DNA of 64,000 nt from DATBSL01 sp964561785 (lineage in GTDB: Bacteria > Acidobacteriota > Vicinamibacteria > Fen-336). This document shows, piece after piece, positions 27,294 through 35,120 of the stretch. A program made the position numbers and the translations under genes. The stretch covers positions 62,001 through 126,000 of the forward strand of contig CAZLRF010000002.1 of NCBI GenBank assembly GCA_964561785.1. The letters are read 5' to 3'. Numbering within the stretch: the first letter of the stretch is position 1; each line of letters starts with the position of its first letter. The notes under the pieces were generated by a model. It saw only the letters and a program-made list of their open reading frames with translations. It made no database searches and was not told where the DNA came from.

Positions 27294-28163
27294 ATGAGAC
27301 CGGCCCTGATCGTGCACGGCGGGTGCGGCACGCCGCCTCCGGGCGAGGAGGGCCCGCGCAGCGCCGCCTGCGAGCGCGCGGCGGACGCCGGCTGGGGCGT
27401 CCTCGCCCACGGCGGGTCGGCCCTCGACGCCGTCGAGGCCGCGGTCCGCGCGCTCGAGGACGAGCCGCTGCTCAACGCCGGCACCGGGGCCTACCTCCAG
27501 GCCGACGGGGTCGCGCGGCTCGACGCGAGCCTCATGGCCGACGACGGCCGCGCGGGGGCGGTCGCCCAGGTGCCGCTGCTCCCCCACCCGGTGACCCTCG
27601 CCCGCTACCTGCTCGAGCAGGACGCCCACGTAATGCTGGCCGGGCCCGAGGCTCTCGTCCTCGCCGCGCGGCTCGGCCACCCGGTCGGCGTCGGGGCGAC
27701 GCCCGCCAAGATCGCCTACTGGCAGGAGCGTCTCGACGACGCCTGCCGGCGCCTCGACTACGCGGCCATGGCGCGCGCGTGGAAGGCGGAGAACCCGCGC
27801 CTCGGCACCGTGGGCTGCGTCGCCCTCGACGAGCGCGGGCGGCTCGCCGCGGGCACGTCGACGGGGGGCACCGGCCAGTGCTATCCCGGCCGCGTGGGCG
27901 ACACGCCGGTCATCGGCGCGGGCACGTACTGCACGCCGCGCGTCGGCGTCTCGATGACCGGGGTCGGCGAGCGGATCCTCGTGAAGCTCGCGGCGAAGCG
28001 CCTCGCCGACCTCGCCGGCGACGGCGTGCCGCTCGACGAGGCGGCCCGCCGGGTCCTCGACGAGGTCGGGCCCGGGGCCGGGCTCGTGGCCCTCGGGTCG
28101 GACGGCGAGGTCGTCGAGCGGCGCAACACGGCGTTCATGGCCGCGGCGAGACGCACGGCCTGA
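27294..28163 (+). CDS. Isoaspartyl peptidase / L-asparaginase (plant-type Ntn hydrolase)
   Basis: 289-aa cytoplasmic threonine Ntn hydrolase. It begins with LIVHGGCGTPP and GGSALDAVEAAVRALEDEPL, both typical of the family. Autocleavage is expected at Gly171-Thr172 in PRLGTVGCVALD. STGGTGQCYPGRVGDTPVIGAGTY is the substrate-binding block. These enzymes hydrolyse beta-aspartyl dipeptides, including beta-Asp-Arg. ATG 27294 has a GGGGGAG RBS. Divergent from cyanophycinase with an 80-nt gap, and followed after 8 nt by a cyclic-nucleotide-binding protein. Confidence 0.92.
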   Translation: MRPALIVHGGCGTPPPGEEGPRSAACERAADAGWGVLAHGGSALDAVEAAVRALEDEPLLNAGTGAYLQADGVARLDASLMADDGRAGAVAQVPLLPHPVTLARYLLEQDAHVMLAGPEALVLAARLGHPVGVGATPAKIAYWQERLDDACRRLDYAAMARAWKAENPRLGTVGCVALDERGRLAAGTSTGGTGQCYPGRVGDTPVIGAGTYCTPRVGVSMTGVGERILVKLAAKRLADLAGDGVPLDEAARRVLDEVGPGAGLVALGSDGEVVERRNTAFMAAARRTA

Positions 28164-28171
28164 GGGCGGCG

Positions 28172-29488
28172 ATGGTCCTCGACTGGCTCTCGCGCACCGG
28201 CCGGCCCCCGAGCGTCGACGAGCTCGTCGAGAGAGGCAGGTACGCCCAGGCGGCAACGGCGCTGCGCGCGAGCTTCGAGGGCCGCAGCCCCACCCTCGCC
28301 GAGCGGCTGCGCCTCGCGGACATCCTCGTGCTCGCCGACCGCGGGGACGAGGCCCTGCCGATCCTGCTCGGGGTCGCGGACGAGCTCGCCCGCTACGGCT
28401 TCCACGACCGCGCGCTCGAGGCGCTGCGGCGCGCCGACGCGGTCTCGCCCGGGCATGCCGACGTGCGGGAGCGCTTCGAGTCGCTGGCCCGCGCCGCGCG
28501 GGCCCGGATCGCCGCGGCCGAGGCGGCCGCCCGGCGGCCCGAGGAGAAGACCGACCCCTGGGTGCAGGGCGCGCCCGCGAGGCGACCGGCGCGACCGGAG
28601 GATCCCGGTCGGGAGGCGCTCGCGGTCGACAAGGAGCTGCTCGCCTTCGTGCGCGGCCTCGGGGAGCGCGCCGCGGCCGGCGGGCGTCCGACCCTCGCCT
28701 CCGCCCTCTTCGCCGACATCCAGCAGTACCTCTTCCGCCGCGTGTCCCCGGGCCTGCGCCGCCGCCGGGTCGAGGCGGGCGGGATCGTCGTGAGCGAGGG
28801 GGACCCCGGGGACAGCGTCTTCCTCATCGCCGAGGGCGGCGTGCGCATCGTGGTGGTGGGGGGCCACGGCCGGCCGTTCGACATCCGCCAGCTCGGGAGG
28901 GGCGACTTCTTCGGGGAGGTGGCGGCTCTCTCGGGGCGGCCGCGCACGGCCACGGTCATCGCCATGACCGACTGCGATCTGCTCGAGATCGAGCGGGAGG
29001 CGCTCGAGCGGCTCCTCGACGCGCGGCCGCAGGCGCGAGCGATCCTCGAGGGGGCGCGGGAGACGCGGGCCGAGAGCGCGGAGGAGGCGGCGGTTCGGTC
29101 GCTGCCCGGGGAGGCGAGCCCGGAGCGGGCGGCGGCGGTCCTCGCCGCGCACTTCGGCGGCTCCGCGTGGAGCCCGCGGGTGCGCCTGCACTTCGCGAAG
29201 CTCATGCTCGACGCGGGCCAGGAGAACGACGCCCTCGCCGTCATCGCCGGGGTCGCCGAGGAGATGGCGGCGGCCGGGCACTCGGACACCGCGATCGCCA
29301 TGCTCAAGAAGGTGGACCAGATCCGCCGGCGCGACGCGGGGGCGGCGGTGCCCCGGGTCTCCCGCGCGGCCTCCGAGGCGGCCTTCCGGGTCTGGGTGAG
29401 CTCGCTCGCCCAGGGGACGGACGCGCTACTGCGCGCGGCCGCGACCCCCGCCGAGCAGGAACAGGCACACCGCCGCGGCGACGGCTAG
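28172..29488 (+). CDS. Cyclic-nucleotide-binding-domain protein flanked by helical repeats
   Basis: 438 aa, no membrane segment. N-terminal TPR-like helices (about 15-115) are followed by a linker and a cyclic-nucleotide-binding fold (about 185-285) containing VSEGDPGDSVFLIAEGGV and the phosphate-binding cassette GDFFGEVAALSGRPRTATV. A short helical C-terminal region (HFAKLMLDAGQENDALAVIA) follows. No DNA-binding, kinase or cyclase domain is visible, so it may be an adaptor. It starts 8 nt after the isoaspartyl peptidase stop. Its last 63 nt overlap the convergent OPT transporter. Confidence 0.85.
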   Translation: MVLDWLSRTGRPPSVDELVERGRYAQAATALRASFEGRSPTLAERLRLADILVLADRGDEALPILLGVADELARYGFHDRALEALRRADAVSPGHADVRERFESLARAARARIAAAEAAARRPEEKTDPWVQGAPARRPARPEDPGREALAVDKELLAFVRGLGERAAAGGRPTLASALFADIQQYLFRRVSPGLRRRRVEAGGIVVSEGDPGDSVFLIAEGGVRIVVVGGHGRPFDIRQLGRGDFFGEVAALSGRPRTATVIAMTDCDLLEIEREALERLLDARPQARAILEGARETRAESAEEAAVRSLPGEASPERAAAVLAAHFGGSAWSPRVRLHFAKLMLDAGQENDALAVIAGVAEEMAAAGHSDTAIAMLKKVDQIRRRDAGAAVPRVSRAASEAAFRVWVSSLAQGTDALLRAAATPAEQEQAHRRGDG

Positions 29489-31321
29489 GGCGGCCGCCTC
29501 CCCCCCGAGCCCCCCCAGCCGGGGGTCCATCGCCTTCGGCGCGAGGCCCCCCGCCACGAGGCCTGCGACCACGACGCCGGCCAGACCCTCCCCCGCCACG
29601 AGCCCCGACGCGGCGAGCACCCCGGGATCGCTCTCGCCCTCGCCGCGCGGCGGGCGCCCGCGCTCGGCGAGCGCGCGCACGCAGCCGCCGACGTAGAGCG
29701 GCGCCATGGTGGCGAGCGGCAGGTAGACCCCGATCGCGAAGGCGAGGCCGGACACGCCGCACAGCATCGCGCCGACGGAGAGGCCGGCCCCGGTCAGCAC
29801 GAGGCCCCAGGGCAGGGCCCCGGAGAGGACGCCCTCGATGATCGTCTTCATCAGCGTGGCCTGGGGCGCCGGGATCTCCCGCGAGCCGAACTCGTAGGCG
29901 CGGCCGAGGAGGAGCACGGTCGCCGCCACCGCCCAGCAGGCGAACGCCGCCCCGATCACCTGGCCGAGCTGCTGGCGCGCGGGCGTCGCCCCCACCAGCC
30001 AGCCCGTCTTGAGGTCCTGCGAGATGTCGCCCGCCTTGCTCGCCGCGATCGCCACGATCGTGCCCACGGTGAGCACGCCCGCCCGGGCCCCCGCGTCGAC
30101 CCAGCCCGCGGCGGCGAAGATCGAGGCGGTGCCGAGCAGAGTCACGAGCGCGATGCCCGAGGTCGGCTGGGAGGACACCCCGACGATCCCCACGATCCGC
30201 GCGGCCACGGTCACGAAGAGGACGCCGAAGACGCCGACCCCGGCGGCGAGGACCGCTCGCTGCAGGGGCGCCATGTCGCCCGCGAAGACGCCGGGGACGA
30301 GGCCGGCCACGAGCACCACCGCCGCGACGCCCCCGAACACGAACGCCGGGGGCAGGTCGCGGTCGGTCCGCTCGACCGCTCCCCCGCCGCCCGCCCCGTC
30401 GCGGCGCAGGCCGCGCGCCACCGCGAGGAACGCGCCCGCCATCGTGGGCAGCCCGCGCAGGACGGTCAGGATCCCCGCCGCGGCCACCGCCCCCGCCCCC
30501 ACGTAGCGCACGTAGCGGGACCAGATGTCGCCGGCGCTCATCTCCGAGACGAGCCGCTCGGTCTCCGGGTAGAGGGGGGAGGACAGGCCCGCCCCGAGCC
30601 AGGCGATGAGCGGCGTGAGGGTCACCGCCGAGACGAGCGCCCCGGCCACGCACACCGCGGCCTGGCGATAGCCGAGGATGTAGCCGACGCCGAACAGCGC
30701 GGGGGCCACCTCGAGCGCGAGCTCCGCCTTCGGAAGCACGGGCAGCGCCGCGTGGAGCTCGCCGGGCACGAGGTACGCGAGCGAGACGAGGAGCTTCACC
30801 GCCGCCCCCACCGCCATCCCGCGGAAGATCCACGCGCTGCCCCCCGCGGCGCGCCCCGCTTGCTCGCTGGTCGCCCGCAGCACCTCCGCACAGGCGGTGC
30901 CCTCGGGGTACGGCAGCTCGTCGTGCGCCTTCACGATCAGCAGCCGGCGCAGCGGGATCATGGCCGACAGGCCGAGCAGCCCGCCGAGGAAGGCGAGCGT
31001 CACCACCTGGAGGTACGGGGGCGCCATGCCCCAGAGGAAGAGGGCGGGGATGGTGAAGATCGTGCCGGTCGCGAGCGACGTCGAGGCGGAGGCGACCGTC
31101 TGCGAGAGGTTCGCCTCGAGGATCGTCCCGCCCCTGCGCATGAGACGGAACGCGGCGACCGTCATCACCGCGGCCGGGATCGAGGCGGAGACGGTCATCC
31201 CCACCCGCAGGCCGAGGTAGGCATTGGCGGCGCCGAAGACGATCCCCAGCACGACGCCGGTGAGGACGGCCTTCAGGGTGAACTCGGCGGTCGTCTCGGG
31301 CTCGGACATGCGGCGGATCAT
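29426..31321 (-). CDS. OPT-family oligopeptide (or metal-chelate) transporter
   Basis: 631-aa inner-membrane protein with roughly 14-16 hydrophobic segments. The bacterial OPT signature is present: an N-terminal SEPETTAEFTLKAVLTGVVLG, LPYPEGTACAEVLRA, and SKAGDISQDLKTGWLVGATP. Such proteins move peptides or metal chelates in symport with protons. ATG 31321 is used; ATG 31309 (MSEPETT) is equally possible and neither has a clear RBS. Its 3' end overlaps the opposite gene by 63 nt. Proximity to peptide-degrading genes (27-28 kb) is suggestive only. Confidence 0.9.
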   Translation of the reverse strand: MIRRMSEPETTAEFTLKAVLTGVVLGIVFGAANAYLGLRVGMTVSASIPAAVMTVAAFRLMRRGGTILEANLSQTVASASTSLATGTIFTIPALFLWGMAPPYLQVVTLAFLGGLLGLSAMIPLRRLLIVKAHDELPYPEGTACAEVLRATSEQAGRAAGGSAWIFRGMAVGAAVKLLVSLAYLVPGELHAALPVLPKAELALEVAPALFGVGYILGYRQAAVCVAGALVSAVTLTPLIAWLGAGLSSPLYPETERLVSEMSAGDIWSRYVRYVGAGAVAAAGILTVLRGLPTMAGAFLAVARGLRRDGAGGGGAVERTDRDLPPAFVFGGVAAVVLVAGLVPGVFAGDMAPLQRAVLAAGVGVFGVLFVTVAARIVGIVGVSSQPTSGIALVTLLGTASIFAAAGWVDAGARAGVLTVGTIVAIAASKAGDISQDLKTGWLVGATPARQQLGQVIGAAFACWAVAATVLLLGRAYEFGSREIPAPQATLMKTIIEGVLSGALPWGLVLTGAGLSVGAMLCGVSGLAFAIGVYLPLATMAPLYVGGCVRALAERGRPPRGEGESDPGVLAASGLVAGEGLAGVVVAGLVAGGLAPKAMDPRLGGLGGEAAALAVAAAVCLFLLGGGRGRAQ

Positions 31322-31391
31322 GGCCCAGCCCGAGCGCGCGGCGCAACGCGGCCGGCGCCAGCTCCCGCCGGGTCAGACCGCCCGGGTCGGC

Positions 31392-32420
31392 TCAGCTCCT
31401 CCTGAACGCGTGGGCCGTCTCGATCGCGGCACGCAGGCCGTCCCAGCGCGGGCTTGGCACGGTGCAGTCGGCGCCAAGGATGAACCGCTCGGGCGCCTCG
31501 CGCAGGACGGCCTCCGCCGCGGCGCGGATCTGCTCGTCCGTGCCCGTCGCGATCACCCCCTTGCGGTCCAGCCCCCCCATGATGGGCCGGCCGAAGAGGC
31601 GCGCCAACTCGCGCAGGGGCACCGCCCCGGAGGCGAGGCGGGGGCTGCAGCTCACGACGTGCCCGGGGTAGCGCTCGAAGGGCGACAGCGCCGCGTACGG
31701 CGCCTCGTAGTCGCACACGTGGAGGATGTTGAAGTCGCAGGTGGCGTCGATCTCGCGCAGGAGCCGCAGGTCGTGCGGCATGACGTGCTTCTCGAAGGTC
31801 GACGCGTCGCGGAACGTGCCCTGCTCGCCGCCCTGGGTCGAGGCGTAGAAGCCGTCGACGCCGAGGTTGCGGCACTCGCGCACGAAGCCGAGCAGGCTCT
31901 CGCCGACGACGTCGAGCCCGCGCTCGACCGCACCGGGGTTCTCGTCCATCTGCCGCCGCAGCGCGTCGCGGCCGACGGTGTGGCCCGCGCACATGAAGGC
32001 GGAGTAGAGCGTGACGAGCACGAGCGCCTCCCCGCGCGCGGCCTTCACGAGGCCCTCCACTACCTCGAGCTGCGGCCGGTAGAAGTCGAGACCGTAGCGG
32101 GGCATCGCCCTCCAGTCGCGCGGATCGCGGATCTCGGCGATCGGCGGAAACGTCCGCTCGTACTGGACCTTCACGAAGTCCATCCCGGTGAAGCGGAAGT
32201 ACTCGAGGTGCTTCTCGACCGCGGGCGTCCCGAAGTGGTGGGCCGCGTCGAAATGGGTGAAGAAGGCGGCGGGCACGTGGCCCGGCCCGGGGCCTCCGTC
32301 CCGGAGGCTCAGCATCGCCGCGCGCCGGTCCGTCCCCGCCGGCTGGGCGCGGGCGGCGGCGGCCGCGGCCGCCATCCCCAGGGTCGCCACGAACTGCCGT
32401 CGGCTGACGCGGTCGTCCAT
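31392..32420 (-). CDS. Tat-exported UroD-superfamily protein
   Basis: 342 aa. Begins with a twin-arginine signal (MDDRVSRRQFVATLGMAAAA) and then a UroD-like TIM barrel: GMDFVKVQYERTFPPIAEI, TLYSAFMCAGHTVGRD, FNILHVCDYEAPYAAL and IMGGLDRKGVIATG. Export is unusual for this otherwise cytoplasmic superfamily. It lies 11 nt after the GH5 gene and is likely cotranscribed with it. Function unknown; a role in handling a plant-wall-derived compound is speculative. Confidence 0.82.
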   Translation of the reverse strand: MDDRVSRRQFVATLGMAAAAAAARAQPAGTDRRAAMLSLRDGGPGPGHVPAAFFTHFDAAHHFGTPAVEKHLEYFRFTGMDFVKVQYERTFPPIAEIRDPRDWRAMPRYGLDFYRPQLEVVEGLVKAARGEALVLVTLYSAFMCAGHTVGRDALRRQMDENPGAVERGLDVVGESLLGFVRECRNLGVDGFYASTQGGEQGTFRDASTFEKHVMPHDLRLLREIDATCDFNILHVCDYEAPYAALSPFERYPGHVVSCSPRLASGAVPLRELARLFGRPIMGGLDRKGVIATGTDEQIRAAAEAVLREAPERFILGADCTVPSPRWDGLRAAIETAHAFRRS

Positions 32421-32431
32421 CGCCCCCTCCC

Positions 32432-33550
32432 TCAGCTCGCGCGCAGCAGCTCGAGCATCTTGCGGTCGAGCTTCATCCCTCGGTAGCTCTCGTACCGAAC
32501 GTCGGCGCGTTCGCTGTCCAGGACCCCGAAACCGCCCCGCAGGTTCCACAGGGCCCAGCCCCAGCCGGCCTCCTTCCACAGGGCGAGGTCGTCGGCCATC
32601 CACGCGAGGGCCACGGCGTGGGGCGTTCGGTTGAAGCAACCCCACTCGCCGACGTGGACCGCCACGCCCTTCTCCGCGAGGCGCCGCCAGGGCTCGATCA
32701 GCTCCCTCCGCAGGCGCTCCTTGTCCCACGTCGTCCCCTTGTCGTCCCGGAGCGGCCAGGTCGGCACGGCGAAGGTCTCGAACTCCTCCTTCGGCACCCA
32801 GGTCGCGGTGTAGTGGCTCACCGCCTTCGGCAGGTAGCCCCGTGTGCTCTGCACGACGCCGAGCTCCGCGATCTCCATCACCGGGGTCTGGCCGATGTTC
32901 AGCCCGTCGGCGAAGATCAGACGCCCGGGGTCCTTCTCGCGGATCCCGGCCACCAGCGCGCGCACGATCTCCTCGTAGCGCTCGAAGAGGTAGCCCTCGT
33001 ACGGCTTCACCCAGGGCGGCTCGTTGACGAGGTCGAAGCTGAGTCGGCGGCTCGGGATCCCCCGGTAGCGCTCGGCGAACACCTGCCAGTGGAAGACAGC
33101 CGCGGCGAGCGCCCGGTCCCGCTCGGCCCGCCGGCCGGAGAAGAGGTCGGCCGGCTCGAGGTCGCGCCCGTTGATGCAGTAGCCGGGGATGCGGTGGAAG
33201 TTGATGTTGACGTGGATGCCGTACTGGCGACCGAGCTCGACCGCGCGGTCGATCTGCAGCAGGGGCTCCTCCCGCACGAGCGACCAGTCGTCGCGGCTCC
33301 CCCAGGCCCAGTAGGCCAGGGGAAGCCGGACGAAGTCGAACCCCCACTCCGCCATCGCCTCGAAGTCCTTCTCCTCGTAAGCGGGCCCGTCGTAGGGGTG
33401 CGCCGGGGAGGCGAAGCGCCCCTGGAGGTTGAAGCCACGCCAGCGGGGGATCCGTCCCGGCGTCGGCTCCTCGTCGCCGGCGCGCGCCGAAGCGGTCGCC
33501 GCCACCGCCCCGAGCGCCGCCAGGTTCCGCACGAAATCGCGTCTGCGCAT
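32432..33550 (-). CDS. Tat-exported glycoside hydrolase family 5 (endoglucanase/mannanase-like)
   Basis: 372 aa with a Tat-like signal (MRRRDFVRNLAALGAVAATA). The GH5 (beta/alpha)8 barrel shows the acid/base Glu in LSFDLVNEPPW and the nucleophile Glu in VHVGEWGCFNRTP. The N-terminal RWRGFNLQGRF and the VNINFHRIPGYCINGRD segment are also GH5-like. It should cut beta-1,4-glucans or mannans. It is divergent from an AGE-family epimerase of a kind that acts on mannobiose or cellobiose, which supports a beta-mannan/cellulose role. Confidence 0.9.
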   Translation of the reverse strand: MRRRDFVRNLAALGAVAATASARAGDEEPTPGRIPRWRGFNLQGRFASPAHPYDGPAYEEKDFEAMAEWGFDFVRLPLAYWAWGSRDDWSLVREEPLLQIDRAVELGRQYGIHVNINFHRIPGYCINGRDLEPADLFSGRRAERDRALAAAVFHWQVFAERYRGIPSRRLSFDLVNEPPWVKPYEGYLFERYEEIVRALVAGIREKDPGRLIFADGLNIGQTPVMEIAELGVVQSTRGYLPKAVSHYTATWVPKEEFETFAVPTWPLRDDKGTTWDKERLRRELIEPWRRLAEKGVAVHVGEWGCFNRTPHAVALAWMADDLALWKEAGWGWALWNLRGGFGVLDSERADVRYESYRGMKLDRKMLELLRAS

Positions 33551-33578
33551 CGCTCGCCTCTCGTTCCCCGGGGCCGAC

Positions 33579-33584
33579 TATACT
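33579..33584 (+). promoter_or_regulatory. -10-like TATACT upstream of the AGE-epimerase gene
   Basis: TATACT lies 28 nt before ATG 33613, with a GGAGG RBS between. It falls in the 62-nt gap between the divergent GH5 and epimerase genes. Confidence 0.45.
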
Positions 33585-33612
33585 CCGGGCGCCGGATCGT
33601 CCCGGAGGCGCC

Positions 33613-34938
33613 ATGTCGCGCATTCCTCTCGCCGTCGTCCTCGTGCTGCTCGGCGCCCCGGCCGGCCCCGCGGCGGCACAGCCGCCCTCCCCCCCGCTCG
33701 GCGCGCCCGCGCGGGCGGCCCTGGCGGACGAGCTCGACGCCTACTTGCGGACGCACGTGCTCGAGCCCCGCTTCCCGCGCTGCGTCGACCGGGAGCGCGG
33801 CGGCTTCCACGTGGCCTACGGGCGCGACTGGTCGCCGCAGCCCGACCGCTCCCGCTTCGTCGTCTACCAGGCCCGCGTCACCTGGACGGCGGCGACCGTG
33901 GCGCGCCTGCGGCCTGCCCTCCGCGACGAGCACCTCGCGTATGCCCGGCACGGCGTGCGCTACCTCGCCGACGTCGTGTGGGACCGCGCGCACGGCGGCT
34001 TCCACACGCACGTCGACCCGCAGGGCCGTCCCCTCGCGGACGAGGAGGCCGCGCCCCGCCCCGTCTACGGCCAGGCCTTCGCCGTCTACGCCCTCGCCGC
34101 GGCGCACGCGGCGACCGGCGAAGCGGAGCCCCTCGATCTGGCGAAACGGGGCTGGCGGTGGATCGAGGACCGGTATCGCGACGAGCTCGGCCCCGGCTAC
34201 CGCAGCGCGGTGAGGGCGGACGGCCGGCCGCTCCCGGTGCCCCCCGAGGACCGGGTCGACGGGCCCCGCGCGATCGACAGCCTGGCCCACCACCGGACGA
34301 TGAACGACCACATCCACCTGCTCGAGGCGTACTCCGAGCTGCTGCGGTCGTGGCCGGACCCCGCGCTGCGCGCGAGCACGGAGGGGCTGCTCGCGTTCGT
34401 GCGCGACCGGCTGTTCGTCGAGCCCGGCTGCCTCTACGTCGCCCTGCGCCCCGACGGGAAGCCGGTTCCCGCGCCCGTGTCCTTCGGCCACGACGTCGAG
34501 ACGGCCTTCCTCATGGTCGAGGCCGAGGAGGCGCTCGGTCGCGAGCCGTCCGCGGCCACCCTGAGGGCGGCGCGGATGCTCGTCGACCACGCGCTCGCCC
34601 TCGGCTACGACCCCGCGCGCGGCCAGCTCTTCGAGCACGGCAGCGCCTACGGTCCGCCCGTCGACCGCTCGATCCAGTGGTGGGCGCAGTTCGAAGCCTT
34701 CCACGCGTTCCAGCTCATGGACGAGCTGTTCGGCCGCGAGGACGGGCGCTACCGCGAGGCGTTCGCGAAGGCCTGGGCGCTCGCCCGTGACGCGTTCGCC
34801 GACCCGCAGCACCCGGGCGTCTGCCCGCAGGTGGACGAGCGCGGCGAGGTCGACTGCGCCTCGAAGAGCCACAACTGGTTCGCGAGCTACCACACGGCGC
34901 GCGCGCTTCTGTTCACGGCGGACCGCCTGCGGAAGTAG
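33613..34938 (+). CDS. Secreted AGE-family epimerase (cellobiose/mannobiose 2-epimerase-like)
   Basis: 441 aa with a signal peptide (MSRIPLAVVLVLLGAPAGPA). It has the (alpha/alpha)6-barrel signature: CVDRERGGFHVAYGRDW, YGQAFAVYALAAAH, MNDHIHLLEAYSEL, SFGHDVETAFLMVEA and KSHNWFASYHTARALL. The catalytic His pair of the family falls in FGHD and KSHNW. In beta-mannan use such enzymes convert mannobiose to mannosylglucose, but they are usually cytoplasmic, so export is odd. ATG 33613 has GGAGG upstream. Confidence 0.87.
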   Translation: MSRIPLAVVLVLLGAPAGPAAAQPPSPPLGAPARAALADELDAYLRTHVLEPRFPRCVDRERGGFHVAYGRDWSPQPDRSRFVVYQARVTWTAATVARLRPALRDEHLAYARHGVRYLADVVWDRAHGGFHTHVDPQGRPLADEEAAPRPVYGQAFAVYALAAAHAATGEAEPLDLAKRGWRWIEDRYRDELGPGYRSAVRADGRPLPVPPEDRVDGPRAIDSLAHHRTMNDHIHLLEAYSELLRSWPDPALRASTEGLLAFVRDRLFVEPGCLYVALRPDGKPVPAPVSFGHDVETAFLMVEAEEALGREPSAATLRAARMLVDHALALGYDPARGQLFEHGSAYGPPVDRSIQWWAQFEAFHAFQLMDELFGREDGRYREAFAKAWALARDAFADPQHPGVCPQVDERGEVDCASKSHNWFASYHTARALLFTADRLRK

Positions 34939-35058
34939 CGCCGCGAGCGGCGCACGCGGGGCGCGGGTCATGAGCCCACCCGCTGGACGTCACAACCGGG
35001 CCAAATGCCTGTGACACACCTAGTTCGCTTGGCCCACGGGGCATGGGCCGGCCGTTTC

Positions 35059-35088
35059 TTGTGCCCCGCGACGGCCGTGGGCTAGACT
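35059..35088 (+). promoter_or_regulatory. Sigma-70-like promoter of the gap-pgk-tpiA operon
   Basis: TTGTGC (35059-35064), an 18-nt spacer and TAGACT (35083-35088). The start would be about 26 nt before ATG 35121, after a GGAGAGAG RBS. The same TAGACT hexamer precedes secG. The rest of the 182-nt gap holds only a loose inverted repeat (GGGCCAA 34998 / TTGGCCC 35029). Confidence 0.55.
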
Positions 35089-35120
35089 GCCGGTTCGATC
35101 CATACGGAGAGAGAGGCGAG

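Noticed and set aside
34939..35058. Possible tRNA or riboswitch upstream of gap
   Set aside because: No cloverleaf or known aptamer; only a 7-bp loose inverted repeat and a promoter.
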